Source: Sporofaciens musculi (lineage in GTDB: Bacteria; Bacillota; Clostridia; Lachnospirales; Lachnospiraceae). From it: a stretch of 64,000 bases of DNA. Position 1 is the first letter of the stretch. Each line of letters opens with the position of its first letter. A program made the position numbers and the translations under genes. The notes beneath the pieces are model-generated. The model saw only the letters and a list, made by a program, of their open reading frames with translations, made no database searches and was not told where the DNA came from. The DNA lies in assembly GCF_009830285.1 (NCBI RefSeq), contig NZ_WUQX01000001.1, forward strand, positions 2,728,501 through 2,792,500. The letters are read 5' to 3'. Below, one piece after another: positions 1 to 8,873 of the stretch.

Positions 1-442
1 AAGCCTCGTCGTCATAATCATGAAGGCTTCCAAACATGGTCCCATCGTTCATGTCATGCCCATAGATAATGGTATTATTTTCATGGAAATCACGGCTGTT
101 AAGACTCTCCGTGTAAATAGAGCCCGGAAGCCCTTCCGTTCTCTCCAGGGTAGTGTTGAGATAATCAACACTGCCATCCGCACTCTGCAGGATGGGATAA
201 TCAACCTTGGTCCCCGGAATCTGAATATAGGCATAGACATCACTGTTGACAGCCTTTAGCTCATCAAAATCCACCGGAATTTCAACCTTTTCTTTCTTAA
301 CCTCCTCGTCAAGATTCAACTCTTGAATCTCGGCCTTTTCCTCATTCTTTGGAGTTCCCGCAAAAAAAATAACACTCACTATGGCGATTGCCGCGATCGC
401 CGCTGCTGCGACTCCTATCTTTACGTATTTTTCCACACTCAT
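1..442 (-). CDS. srtB: Class B sortase, N-terminal part (runs off the window)
   Basis: The visible 147 residues begin MSVEKYVKIG, with an N-terminal membrane anchor at about residues 8-28, a charged Glu/Lys linker, and the start of a sortase barrel (IQIPGTKVDYPIL at about 73-85). NNTIIYGHDM carries the catalytic His at about residue 129; this box and the following DGTMFGSL are typical of class B sortases. The catalytic Cys and Arg lie beyond the window edge. Sortases are membrane transpeptidases that join LPxTG-like proteins to peptidoglycan. The ATG at 442 is preceded by AAGGAG. The gene diverges from an XRE regulator and has a consensus promoter overlapped by a palindrome, so repression by that regulator is likely (inference). 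Confidence 0.88.
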   Translation of the reverse strand, partial: MSVEKYVKIGVAAAAIAAIAIVSVIFFAGTPKNEEKAEIQELNLDEEVKKEKVEIPVDFDELKAVNSDVYAYIQIPGTKVDYPILQSADGSVDYLNTTLERTEGLPGSIYTESLNSRDFHENNTIIYGHDMNDGTMFGSLHDYDDEA

Positions 443-465
443 TCTCCTTACTGCTTGGCTTATCG

Positions 466-500
466 TATAAGATTATAATCTTATAAAGTTTATTTGTCAA
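466..500 (-). promoter_or_regulatory. Consensus sigma-A promoter of the sortase gene with overlapping palindromic operator
   Basis: On the minus strand TTGACA (500-495), a 17-bp spacer and TATAAT (477-472) match the housekeeping consensus exactly. A perfect 20-bp palindrome, TATAAGATTATAATCTTATA, covers 466-485 and so includes the whole -10 box. A repressor bound there would block the promoter. The adjacent divergent XRE gene is the obvious candidate repressor (inference). Confidence 0.75.
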
Positions 501-565
501 CACCTTTAAAGATTTATTTTTATACACAAACTATTGTTAAAATAACCTTGAAAGGGCGTGATATC

Positions 566-895
566 ATGAAAAACCTGAAATTATTACGAAACCAAAAAGG
601 ATTAAGCCAGCAAAAACTAGCTGATATACTACACATCAGCCAGCAGTCTGTATATAAGTACGAAAATGACATAACTTCACCAGATATCGACACACTAAAG
701 AATATTGCAGATTTTTTTGAAACCTCCATTGATTATGTGGTTGGTTACACAGAACTCCCTCACAAGATAGAGCCAACCATCAAATTATCCTTGAACCAGG
801 ATGAAGCAAAACTGATTGAAAAGTATCAGAGCCTTTCGCCAAAACGCCGTTCCGTCATACATTCTGTGATAGACAGCTATTCTGAAAAATATTAA
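566..895 (+). CDS. Small XRE-family HTH transcriptional regulator
   Basis: This is a 109-residue protein. Residues 1-55 form a Cro/C1-type helix-turn-helix (LLRNQKGLSQQKLADILHIS, then QQSVYKYENDITSPD), followed by an IADFFETSIDYVVGYT segment typical of short Firmicute XRE repressors. The tail SLSPKRRSVIHSVIDSY is helical. The open frame reaches back to 494, but the ATG at 566 is preferred because AAAGGG lies 10-15 bases upstream and translation then starts at the HTH. It is divergent from the sortase gene and probably binds the palindrome at 466-485 (inference). A 59-residue small protein follows on the same strand. Confidence 0.85.
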   Translation: MKNLKLLRNQKGLSQQKLADILHISQQSVYKYENDITSPDIDTLKNIADFFETSIDYVVGYTELPHKIEPTIKLSLNQDEAKLIEKYQSLSPKRRSVIHSVIDSYSEKY

Positions 896-915
896 GTATG
901 TCTCTGGTATGATTT

Positions 916-948
916 CACCCCAATCAGTCCATACTAAAGATTGGGGTG
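916..948 (+). promoter_or_regulatory. Inverted repeat overlapping the ribosome-binding site of the next small gene
   Basis: CACCCCAATC (916-925) and GATTGGGGTG (939-948) are perfect 10-bp inverted repeats around a 13-base loop. The right arm contains GGGGTG, the only plausible Shine-Dalgarno for the ATG at 954, so folding would hide it. It could equally be a protein-binding operator. No U-tract follows, so it is not a simple terminator of the upstream regulator gene. Confidence 0.5.
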
Positions 949-953
949 ATACA

Positions 954-1133
954 ATGACGTTCCAGGATGAATTTCCAATCGGCTTTACCATGTCGCTGGC
1001 GCAGCACACAGATGTATTGACTCAGTTCGCTTCCCTCTCTCCTGAGGAACAGCAGCGAATCGTGGACGGCTCCCGCCAGATGAAAAGCCGCAGAGAAATG
1101 CAGAATTATGTAGAGAATATGTTTCAGGGATAA
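954..1133 (+). CDS. Hypothetical small protein (59 aa)
   Basis: The protein starts MTFQDEFPIGF and ends in a charged helix (LSPEEQQRIVDGSRQMKSRR, then EMQNYVENMF). I do not recognise a named family. It has no signal peptide or membrane segment and is probably a small soluble helical protein. The ATG at 954 is chosen over the upstream in-frame codon at 909 because GGGGTG lies at 943-948. It sits 58 bases after the XRE gene and may be co-transcribed with it. Its stop codon lies inside the stem of a terminator shared with the convergent peptidase gene. Confidence 0.55.
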   Translation: MTFQDEFPIGFTMSLAQHTDVLTQFASLSPEEQQRIVDGSRQMKSRREMQNYVENMFQG

Positions 1134-1160
1134 GGCAAGCCTTATCCCTGATTATTTTTT
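1125..1160 (+). terminator. Bidirectional intrinsic terminator holding both convergent stop codons
   Basis: CAGGGATAAGG (1125-1135) pairs perfectly with CCTTATCCCTG (1140-1150) around a CAAG loop, and ATTATTTTTT follows. The TAA of the plus-strand small gene (1131-1133) and the stop of the minus-strand peptidase (1144-1142) are both within the stem. Confidence 0.85.
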
Positions 1161-2353
1161 CTCCTGTCCTTGTTCTCCTTTTCATATTGGAGGGCCGACG
1201 GATCCTTGATCTCCTCCACCCGCATCCACTCCTTGGTGCTATCGTCACGCTTAACCTCGGACTGATGCTGATATAAAAATCTTACCAGTTCATATAAGCT
1301 CACCCATATCTCGTTGTTCCCATCCCTCTGGGATTCGTCAAAAATCAACTGGAGTCCGAAATGCAGATGGTATTCGTCGATATTGTTTACATTTTCCTCC
1401 TTGCTGTAACCCGTCCGTCCAATATATCCGATCACATCGCCCGCCTGCACCACATCCCCTTTCTCAAGTCCCTCTGCATAGGGCCTATCCTGTCTAAGAT
1501 GTGCATAGTAATAATAGCGCTGCCCGTCAAAGCTGTTAATTCCTACCCTCCATCCCCCGTACTGGTTCCAGCCAAGCTCTGCCACATAGCCGGATTCCAC
1601 GGCAATAACCGGCGTTCCCACCTGCCCCATCATATCATGACCTAAGTGGTTCCTCCGATAGCCGTAAGTCCTGGACACTCCGAAGTCATCATAGTCTCTG
1701 TAGGGAAATCCTTTTGCAATAGGATGAAATGCTTTCAGACCGTATACTTTCCTGCCGGCCGCTTCATAGGCCCCGACCATGCCATTAAGTACTGCCCCGT
1801 ACGCTTCTCGGTAATAGGGATAATACTCCATTCCCGCTGTCAACTCCTTTAGCGTCTTCTCCCCTTTCATAAGAACTTCTGCCACGTCGTCTAAGTCTTC
1901 CTCCTTGTATCTGGAAAAATCACCTCCGTATTTTGCCCCAAGGATTGCCAGAAGCTCTACCCAGTTTAGATGCTGGTCTTTTCCATAGGTATCGAGGTCA
2001 TACTGGTAAGCCTTTTTCATGGCCTCGCAGGTCACATGAAACTCCACCCACTTGATATAATCCTTCTTTGTCTCTTCTGATTCCTCTCTTGTATTTTCCG
2101 CCTGATTGACGCCAGCGCTATTTTCTTCTTCCTCCATCCCATCAGAGCCAGAACCTTTCCTATTATCCTTCGTCTGGTCAGAATCAGAACCTTTTCCATT
2201 CTCCTCTGTCTGACCAGCCCCCTCCTTCCCCCTTGGCTTCATAGTCGTCACACCTTCTCCGCGAAAAGATGAGTTGTACTCTCCTTCTGCCGTCAACAGT
2301 CCGCCAACAGCAAGGGATATGCATAAAAGCAGCACTGACGTATGCTTTTTCAT
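1142..2353 (-). CDS. M23-family metallopeptidase, secreted or membrane-anchored
   Basis: About 403 residues from MKKHTSVLLL. An N-terminal hydrophobic signal or anchor (SVLLLCISLAVGGLL) is followed by a low-complexity Gly/Glu/Asp/Ser/Lys linker (about residues 40-95), a helical region, and a C-terminal LytM/M23 domain (about 235-360). Zinc-site motifs are visible: HLGHDMMGQVGTPV (HxxxD), YYYAHL and YHLHFGLQ. M23 enzymes are zinc endopeptidases that cut peptidoglycan cross-links. A GTG 15 bases upstream (2368) is an alternative start; the ATG is preferred because it places the basic residues directly before the hydrophobic segment, but no strong SD is seen for either. It is convergent with the small gene above and is followed upstream by glycogen phosphorylase. 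Confidence 0.82.
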   Translation of the reverse strand: MKKHTSVLLLCISLAVGGLLTAEGEYNSSFRGEGVTTMKPRGKEGAGQTEENGKGSDSDQTKDNRKGSGSDGMEEEENSAGVNQAENTREESEETKKDYIKWVEFHVTCEAMKKAYQYDLDTYGKDQHLNWVELLAILGAKYGGDFSRYKEEDLDDVAEVLMKGEKTLKELTAGMEYYPYYREAYGAVLNGMVGAYEAAGRKVYGLKAFHPIAKGFPYRDYDDFGVSRTYGYRRNHLGHDMMGQVGTPVIAVESGYVAELGWNQYGGWRVGINSFDGQRYYYYAHLRQDRPYAEGLEKGDVVQAGDVIGYIGRTGYSKEENVNNIDEYHLHFGLQLIFDESQRDGNNEIWVSLYELVRFLYQHQSEVKRDDSTKEWMRVEEIKDPSALQYEKENKDRRKNNQG

Positions 2354-2501
2354 CCACCCATGCCCCACATTTCGTATCTGCTTTTACAGTCAGCATATGC
2401 GGATTTTTCTCCCCACATTCCAAATACATGGGAAATCCCTACCAAAAAGGACTGCCGGAAAACATTGAAATTCCGACAATCCCATTTTTTACTTTTCTGG
2501 C

Positions 2502-4760
2502 TTATTTCAAATGCCAGATATCATTATTATAATCTCCAATCGTCCGGTCTGATGAGAAGTATCCAGCCTTGGCGATATTGACCAGCATCTTCTTACTCCA
2601 TGCCTTCCGGTCTTCGTACTCCTCGCATGCCTTCTCCTTCACCGCAATATAGTCCTTCAGATCCAGAAGCGTCATGAACCAATCCTTGTAAATCAGCTCT
2701 GCATGAATCTGAAGAAGATGATAGGGGTCTCCAATCTTCATCATCTCCGGACTGATGATAAAGTTCACCAGCGTGCGAATCTGCTCGTCCTCGATATAAT
2801 AGTTCACCGCCCGATAGCTGCTCTTGGCATAATGCTCAATAACCTTTTCGCTGGACTCACCGAAGATGTAGATATTCTCATCTCCCACCAGCTCGTGAAT
2901 CTCCACGTTAGCACCATCCTCGGTTCCAAGAGTCACCGCACCGTTTAACATAAACTTCATGTTTCCGGTTCCTGACGCCTCCTTGGAAGCCAGAGAAATC
3001 TGCTCGGAAATATCACAGGCAGGGATTAAATGCTCTGCCATAGTTACATTATAGTTCTCCACCATCACAACCTTAAGATAAGGCGCAACCTCTGGATCAT
3101 TAGCCGTCAACTCCTGCAGACACAGAATCAGATGGATAATATCCTTGGCGATGGTGTAGGCAGGCGCTGCCTTTGCCCCGAAAATCATGGTAATCGGAGT
3201 CTTGGGCTTCCTTCCCGCCTTAATCTCTAAATATTTATAGATTACATACAGGGCGTTCATCTGCTGACGCTTGTACTCATGGAGCCGCTTCACCTGAATA
3301 TCGAAGATAGATTCCGGATTCAGCTCTAACCCCTGGGTCTCCTTCAGATATTTTGAAAGCTCTGTTTTCTTCGTATGCTTAACTGCAAGCAATTTCTCAA
3401 GGGCAGCATCATTGTCAAGCTGGTTCATCAGTGACTCAAGCTTGCCAGCATCCTTGCGGAAATCCCCTTGGACATATTCATCCAGCCAGCTTACCAGCTC
3501 CTTGTTACAGTGCAGAAGCCATCTGCGGAAGGTAATTCCGTTGGTCTTGTTGTTAAACTTCTGAGGATAAATGTCATAAAAGGGCTTTAACTCTGAATTC
3601 TTCAAAATCTCCGTATGCAGAGCCGCCACGCCGTTGACACTGTATCCGAAGTGGATGTCCATGTGCGCCATGTGTACTCTGTTCTGGTCGTCGATGATCG
3701 CAACCCTGGAATCCTGGTATCTGCCCTTCATACGCATATCCAAATCCTTGATAATCGGTACAATCTGTGGTGCTACCTGCTCCAAATATTCAAGAGGCCA
3801 CTTCTCAAGCGCCTCTGCCAAAATGGTATGGTTCGTATAGGCACAGGTCTTCTGTACAATCTCGATTGCCTCATTGAAATCCACATTCTTCTGCACCAGA
3901 AGACGGATTAATTCTGGAATGACCATGGACGGATGGGTGTCGTTAATCTGGATTGCAACATGCTCGTGGAGCTTGCGAAGGTCATATCCCTTATCCTCAC
4001 ACTCCTTCAAGATTAACTGTGCACCATTGGAAACCATGAAATACTGCTGATAAATCCGAAGCAGATTCCCTGCCCTGTCGCTGTCGTCCGGATACAAAAA
4101 CAGAGTCAGATTCCTTCCAATATCCTGCTTATCAAAGGAAATCCCATCCCAGATAATGCTCTCGTCCACACCCTCCACATCAAACAGATGCAGCTTGTTC
4201 TTTCCATTCTCATATCCTGCCACATCAATGTCATATAGCTTTGACTTAAGCGTGAAATCCTTAAAGGGCACCTGGAAGCTAATCCCTGTATCCTCAAGCC
4301 AGGACTTAGGCTCAATCCATGGGTTCGGCATCTCTTTCTGCTTATGGGCCTCAAACACCTGACGGAACAACCCCATATGGTAGTTCAAACCGATTCCATC
4401 TCCGCAAAGTCCCAGTGACGCAATAGAATCCAGGAAGCACGCCGCAAGACGGCCCAGGCCCCCGTTTCCCAGAGATGGCTCTGGCTCCATCTCCTCAATG
4501 GCAGACAGCTTCTTCCCGTTTTTCTCCAACAATTCCGCTACTTCGTCATAGATACCAAGATTAATCAGATTGTTGGACAACAATTTACCGATTAAAAATT
4601 CTGCTGAAATATAATATACCTTCTTATCTCCGGTAATATCCGGCGTCTCCTTCAATCTCTCCTTTGTGTATGCAAGCAGAGCATAATAAATCTCACGGTC
4701 GCCTGCATCCTTTACATCCTTTTTCAGTTCATTCTGTAAAAATGTCGCTAAATCAAGCAT
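2502..4760 (-). CDS. glgP: Glycogen/maltodextrin (alpha-glucan) phosphorylase
   Basis: 752 residues, a little shorter than many family members but continuous through both domains. It releases glucose-1-phosphate from alpha-1,4-glucans using phosphate and PLP. Hallmarks are [19 protein letters not shown] near residue 95, [14 protein letters not shown], the [12 protein letters not shown] box, and the PLP-lysine region [19 protein letters not shown] in the last third, followed by TEDGANVEI. The ATG at 4760 follows GGAGG at good spacing. It appears to be a single-gene unit: a terminator lies upstream (4919-4951), and a tentative promoter TTGTCA-16-TATTAG can be seen near 4825-4855. The likely role is glycogen mobilisation in the cytoplasm. 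Confidence 0.97.
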   Translation of the reverse strand: MLDLATFLQNELKKDVKDAGDREIYYALLAYTKERLKETPDITGDKKVYYISAEFLIGKLLSNNLINLGIYDEVAELLEKNGKKLSAIEEMEPEPSLGNGGLGRLAACFLDSIASLGLCGDGIGLNYHMGLFRQVFEAHKQKEMPNPWIEPKSWLEDTGISFQVPFKDFTLKSKLYDIDVAGYENGKNKLHLFDVEGVDESIIWDGISFDKQDIGRNLTLFLYPDDSDRAGNLLRIYQQYFMVSNGAQLILKECEDKGYDLRKLHEHVAIQINDTHPSMVIPELIRLLVQKNVDFNEAIEIVQKTCAYTNHTILAEALEKWPLEYLEQVAPQIVPIIKDLDMRMKGRYQDSRVAIIDDQNRVHMAHMDIHFGYSVNGVAALHTEILKNSELKPFYDIYPQKFNNKTNGITFRRWLLHCNKELVSWLDEYVQGDFRKDAGKLESLMNQLDNDAALEKLLAVKHTKKTELSKYLKETQGLELNPESIFDIQVKRLHEYKRQQMNALYVIYKYLEIKAGRKPKTPITMIFGAKAAPAYTIAKDIIHLILCLQELTANDPEVAPYLKVVMVENYNVTMAEHLIPACDISEQISLASKEASGTGNMKFMLNGAVTLGTEDGANVEIHELVGDENIYIFGESSEKVIEHYAKSSYRAVNYYIEDEQIRTLVNFIISPEMMKIGDPYHLLQIHAELIYKDWFMTLLDLKDYIAVKEKACEEYEDRKAWSKKMLVNIAKAGYFSSDRTIGDYNNDIWHLK

Positions 4761-4918
4761 AATATTCCTCCATTTCCATGCTCTTTTTCAGTATTACTTT
4801 ACCATAAGTTTCCATTCTTGTCTAATAGGATATGCTAAATTTTTGACAAACACCCACTATGATATAAAATTTCCCTCAAAAACACCGTCTATGCATTGAC
4901 ACAACAATAGAATTGCTC

Positions 4919-4951
4919 AAAAAAAAACGCAGGGCAAGAATTCCTCCTGCC
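4919..4951 (-). terminator. Intrinsic terminator after yajC
   Basis: On the minus strand GGCAGGAG, loop GAA and TTCTTGCC (4951-4933) form an 8-bp stem with wobble pairs, followed by CTGCG and a run of nine T (4927-4919). It ends the tgt-yajC unit before glgP. Confidence 0.75.
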
Positions 4952-4977
4952 ATACGCTTTTCTCCCAAAACATAAAA

Positions 4978-5283
4978 TTATTCTGCCGCTGCCTTCTCCA
5001 CCTGGGCGATAGACGACTTCTGCATCGGAATCCTACAGTTTCTGTTACTTCCAAACTCAACAATCACATCACTGTCACTGATATCGATGAGCACACCGTA
5101 GAAGCCGCTTGTCGTGAGAACCGTATCCCCTACTTCCATCTCTGAGATCATAGCCTGAACCCGCTTCTGCTCCTTCTTCTGGGGCCTTAAAAAAATAAAA
5201 TAAAAGCCGCCGAAAATAACCGCATAAACCAGAATCAGTAATGCCCAGCTTCCCCCAGCACTCTGCGTTGCCAATGTGTACAT
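4978..5283 (-). CDS. yajC: YajC, Sec translocase accessory subunit
   Basis: 101 residues with one N-terminal membrane segment (LLILVYAVIFGGFYFIFLRP, about 15-35) directly followed by the family signature RPQKKEQKR and a small cytoplasmic domain (MEVGDTVLTTSGFYGVLIDI). YajC associates with SecDF and SecYEG in protein export. It lies 129 bases downstream of tgt, the standard tgt-yajC order of many bacteria. The spacer contains a short tandem repeat of TCTGTCTTAA-like sequence (5301-5322) without an obvious function. Confidence 0.95.
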   Translation of the reverse strand: MYTLATQSAGGSWALLILVYAVIFGGFYFIFLRPQKKEQKRVQAMISEMEVGDTVLTTSGFYGVLIDISDSDVIVEFGSNRNCRIPMQKSSIAQVEKAAAE

Positions 5284-5412
5284 AAAATCCTTCCTCCTAA
5301 TATCTGTCTTAATCTCTGTCTTAAAAAAACACTATTGCTATCATACACAAAAATCAGACATACATCAAGTAATTTTATAGAATTCTTGTTTTTTTCATTA
5401 TATTTTAATGGT

Positions 5413-6534
5413 TTATGCCATGCCGCTAAGCTTCTTAGCCTTATACTCTCTATAACGACCTTCCTCGATTGCTTCCCTAATCTCCTCCATCATCGTATTA
5501 TAGAAATACAGATTATGAAGTACGCACAAACGCATACCGAGCATCTCCTTGGCCTTTAACAGATGACGGATATACGCTCTGGAATATGTCCGGCAAGCCG
5601 GACACTGGCAGCCTTCCTCAACGGGACGCTCATCTAACTCATACTTTGCATTAAAAAGATTCAGCTTCCCTTGATTGGTATACACATGTCCGTGACGCCC
5701 GTTGCGGCTGGGATACACACAGTCAAAGAAATCAACGCCTTTGTCTACCGCCTCCAGAATATTCGCCGGCGTCCCCACTCCCATCAAATAGGTAGGCTTT
5801 GCTGTGGGCAGATAAGGCACCACCGCCTCCAGAATCCGGTACATTTCTTCATGGGACTCTCCAACTGCAAGCCCACCGACTGCATAACCATCAAGGTTAA
5901 GCTCTGTAATCTCCTGTGCGTGGCGGATACGGATATCCTCATAAACGCCCCCCTGGTTAATCCCAAATAACATCTGATGCCTATTGATGGTATCCGGCAG
6001 ACTGTTAAGCCTGTCCATCTCCTTTTTACAACGGTTAAGCCAACGCGCCGTTCGAGCCACCGACCGTTCCATATACTCTCGGTCCGCCACACTGGACGGG
6101 CACTCGTCAAATGCCATGGCAATGGTGGAGGCCAGATTGGACTGAATCTGCATACTCTCCTCCGGCCCCATGAATATCTTTCTTCCGTCTATATGGGAGT
6201 TAAAATACACTCCCTCCTCTTTGATTCGTCTTAAGCCTGCCAGAGAGAATACCTGGAAACCGCCCGAATCCGTCAGGATTGGCTTGTCCCACGCCATAAA
6301 CCTGTGAAGCCCTCCAAGCTTTCTCACCACTTCATCCCCCGGACGGACATGAAGGTGGTAGGTATTGGAAAGCTCTATCTGAGTCTTGATTCCTCTCAGG
6401 TCATCAGTGGAAACCGCTCCCTTAATAGCAGCGGCCGTCCCCACATTCATAAATACAGGGGTCTCAACGACCCCATGTACTGTATGCAATCTTCCTCTCT
6501 TGGCAAGACCATCCTGTTTGATTAACTCATACAT
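5413..6534 (-). CDS. tgt: Queuine/preQ1 tRNA-guanine transglycosylase
   Basis: 373 residues, the normal length. Tgt exchanges guanine 34 for the queuosine precursor in GUN-anticodon tRNAs. The substrate-pocket Asp is in LTDSGGFQVFSL (about residue 90), the nucleophile region is GVDFFDCVYPSRNGRHG, and the zinc site is EGCQCPACRTYSRAYIRHL with a later His in CVLHNLYF. The ATG at 6534 follows AAGGAG. It is 17 bases downstream of the L,D-transpeptidase gene, so the two may share a transcript. Confidence 0.97.
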   Translation of the reverse strand: MYELIKQDGLAKRGRLHTVHGVVETPVFMNVGTAAAIKGAVSTDDLRGIKTQIELSNTYHLHVRPGDEVVRKLGGLHRFMAWDKPILTDSGGFQVFSLAGLRRIKEEGVYFNSHIDGRKIFMGPEESMQIQSNLASTIAMAFDECPSSVADREYMERSVARTARWLNRCKKEMDRLNSLPDTINRHQMLFGINQGGVYEDIRIRHAQEITELNLDGYAVGGLAVGESHEEMYRILEAVVPYLPTAKPTYLMGVGTPANILEAVDKGVDFFDCVYPSRNGRHGHVYTNQGKLNLFNAKYELDERPVEEGCQCPACRTYSRAYIRHLLKAKEMLGMRLCVLHNLYFYNTMMEEIREAIEEGRYREYKAKKLSGMA

Positions 6535-6551
6535 GGTCTATTCTCCTTCTC

Positions 6552-8570
6552 TTAATAATGGCAGATTACTGGCACACCATCGTACATCAAATCATATAAC
6601 TGCTGTGCAATGCTGTAGGGCAGGTTCACACACCCGTGAGAGCCATGGGTCTGATATCTTCTGCCGCCAAATGATGACTGCCAGGTCGCGTCATGGAATC
6701 CAATACCTCCGTTAAAAGGCATCCAGAACGCAACCGGCGTCTCATACTCATAGGTTCCGTCCGGCTGTTTTTCTCCTCTAAGCGTCCTGTTCTTCTGCTT
6801 CCAGGCCAGAGAATAGTAGCCCTGGGGCGTGGCATGCCCTTTATTCGGATTACCGGTAACACAATCGGACTGTAGTACCACCTGACCGTCCTTAATAAAA
6901 TACATTCTCTGGTTCGTCAAATCAACCTCTGCGTACGTACTGCCCACATCGGTGCCTCCGTGGCTGATTCCCCGACTGGAATAGTTGGGCTCTCTGGTTA
7001 CCGTCTCTGCATTCTGGATGTTGGCCAATAACGCGCCAAACTCCGCCTCCTGGTCGATTCTCCATCCGAAGCCGCCGCCTTCCACCGTCACCACATTGCC
7101 GCTGGCCGTGGTAAATGGCCTTGGAACTCCCTTGGTATTATACTTATCAGCCAAGGTCTGAATATACCCCCTGACTGCTTCCTCGTCAAAGGTTACATTC
7201 ATCTCCCCGTCAACCCTCACCCACTGAGAGATTACGGATGAATCCACCACCTCTGTATTGGGGTTAAAATCATAAGTAATATTCGCTCCCAGGTAACTGT
7301 TCATAGCTGCTGCCGCTGCCGTTACCTCCGGAGAATCAGACACAAACCTTGGCAGGGCATAGCACCCCGTCTCGGAAAGGTCCAATGTGGGCTGGAAACC
7401 ATTGATGGCCTCCGCCACCTTCGCATTAAATACCTCGCTGTTAATCTGGGTTCCCACCACCTCCGGCACCACCACAAACTGTCCCTCCTGAAACTCCGGG
7501 TGAGCGTCCACGGAGGGCGTCTGCGCCTCTGGATTCATACATCCAAGAGCCGCGATTGATGCACCCAGCGCCGCCTCGTCATACTGAACCCCAATCTCCG
7601 TCTCAATCTTCGGATGGTCCCAAAGAGATTTGGGCCACAAAAATCCATTCTGCTCCTTCACAATCTCGTCAAGCTTCCCGCCTGGCACATACTGAATTGA
7701 AATATCCGAACCAACAATCGTCTCTGTCCCTCCGCCGGATTCCTTAAGGGTCAGTGTATAATCTCCCACCTTCTTTTTCATCTCGTCTTCCACCTGGTCA
7801 ACGCTTTTCATTGAACAATCTGTACCGTTAATCTCCGTGAAAAACATAAAATGACTGTTGAAATACATGGCAAAACCTATGTAAACTGCCAAGAGCACGC
7901 CCGCTACGCTTCCCACCGCAATAAGCGCCGCCTTCTTGGCCTTCTTACTCTTATTCTTGTCCTTTTTCTTCCTTCTCCCTCTCCTGCTCATCTTATCCTC
8001 ATCTCGGTCGTCAAAATCGTCAAAATCGTCCATATCATTGACACGCTCCGTCTCATCAAGCTTTTCTGATTCCCGATCTCTCAACTTATCTTCACTATAT
8101 GCTTTTTTCTTCCTGCGCTTATCTGAGACATCCTCTCTGGCTTCCTGTCTTCTCATTCCAGATACGTCTCTGTCAGAAGATACGCTAGAAGGGTTAGAGT
8201 TCTTCTTACGAGCCTTCCTTTTAGGCGGGCGATTCTCCTCCCTAGCCTCCCTGCGCGAAAGGGCTTTGGCAGAAGCATCTTCAGACCTTCTTTCCTTAGA
8301 GCCCCCTTTTGAAGACGCCTCCTTTTCCCCGCTCTGCCGCGAAGCCTTTCTGGGAGACTTTTCCTCCCTGGAGGAATTCTCCCTCTGAGCTTGATTATCC
8401 CTTCGTGGCTGCCCATTCCTTTGCGGAGTCTTTTTACCGGAAGATTTTTTTCTTGGAATATCATAACTACCATCCGTTTCTTTCCTAGATTTTGATTGGT
8501 TAAGGTCCTCAAAGCTCCTCTTTATGGATTCTTCGATTATATCCTCCGGCCTTTTATCTCTACTACTCAT
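6552..8570 (-). CDS. L,D-transpeptidase (YkuD) with PG-binding domain and long charged cytoplasmic N-terminus
   Basis: About 672 residues. Residues 1-210 are a hydrophilic Ser/Lys/Arg/Glu-rich tail ending in an Asp-rich patch (MDDFDDFDDRDED) and a Lys-rich stretch. A single membrane helix follows (about 214-236, AALIAVGSVAGVLLAVYIG), then an extracytoplasmic domain of the PG_binding_4 type and a C-terminal YkuD domain. The catalytic motif HGSHGCVNLP is intact, with Cys as nucleophile. The enzyme makes 3-3 cross-links in peptidoglycan or attaches proteins to it. The ATG at 8570 is preferred to the TTG three bases before it, with GGAGTAAGG upstream. The tail resembles disordered regulatory tails of cell-division and cell-wall proteins (inference). 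Confidence 0.92.
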   Translation of the reverse strand: MSSRDKRPEDIIEESIKRSFEDLNQSKSRKETDGSYDIPRKKSSGKKTPQRNGQPRRDNQAQRENSSREEKSPRKASRQSGEKEASSKGGSKERRSEDASAKALSRREAREENRPPKRKARKKNSNPSSVSSDRDVSGMRRQEAREDVSDKRRKKKAYSEDKLRDRESEKLDETERVNDMDDFDDFDDRDEDKMSRRGRRKKKDKNKSKKAKKAALIAVGSVAGVLLAVYIGFAMYFNSHFMFFTEINGTDCSMKSVDQVEDEMKKKVGDYTLTLKESGGGTETIVGSDISIQYVPGGKLDEIVKEQNGFLWPKSLWDHPKIETEIGVQYDEAALGASIAALGCMNPEAQTPSVDAHPEFQEGQFVVVPEVVGTQINSEVFNAKVAEAINGFQPTLDLSETGCYALPRFVSDSPEVTAAAAAMNSYLGANITYDFNPNTEVVDSSVISQWVRVDGEMNVTFDEEAVRGYIQTLADKYNTKGVPRPFTTASGNVVTVEGGGFGWRIDQEAEFGALLANIQNAETVTREPNYSSRGISHGGTDVGSTYAEVDLTNQRMYFIKDGQVVLQSDCVTGNPNKGHATPQGYYSLAWKQKNRTLRGEKQPDGTYEYETPVAFWMPFNGGIGFHDATWQSSFGGRRYQTHGSHGCVNLPYSIAQQLYDLMYDGVPVICHY

Positions 8571-8663
8571 CAACCTTACTCCTCTGATCGAATTTCAAAT
8601 CATGTCGGACAAAATCCCACCGTCAGGATATTCATTACAGCCACCCTGACAGTACACTTATAC

Positions 8664-8692
8664 ATTATAATATGCACATTTACAAAAGTACA
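8664..8692 (-). promoter_or_regulatory. Candidate promoter of the L,D-transpeptidase gene
   Basis: On the minus strand TGTACT (8692-8687), a 17-bp spacer and TATAAT (8669-8664) lie about 95 bases before the start codon, in the AT-rich divergent region (8571-8873). The -35 matches the consensus only in part. Confidence 0.5.
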
Positions 8693-8733
8693 GGAAAAAA
8701 AACCAAAAAAATAATGAATATTTCCTGAAGATA

Positions 8734-8762
8734 TTGCAATTTTATTACAAATATATTAAAAT
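8734..8762 (+). promoter_or_regulatory. Candidate promoter of aroC
   Basis: TTGCAA (8734-8739), a 17-bp spacer and TAAAAT (8757-8762) lie 112 bases before the aroC start. The rest of the 300-base divergent region is AT-rich, and I see no riboswitch-like fold in it. Confidence 0.5.
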
Positions 8763-8873
8763 TATACAATTTATTATTCTTCCATCTGACAGAAGTATAT
8801 GCTAGAATAAATGAAATAACTACTTTACAACATCTGTTTTTCTGAATCAGAATGATAAAAAGGAGATTTACAA

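Noticed and set aside
7936..8388. Ser/Leu/Phe-rich open frame on the plus strand
   Set aside because: It is the antisense of the low-complexity Lys/Glu/Arg tail of the L,D-transpeptidase, which naturally leaves such frames open.
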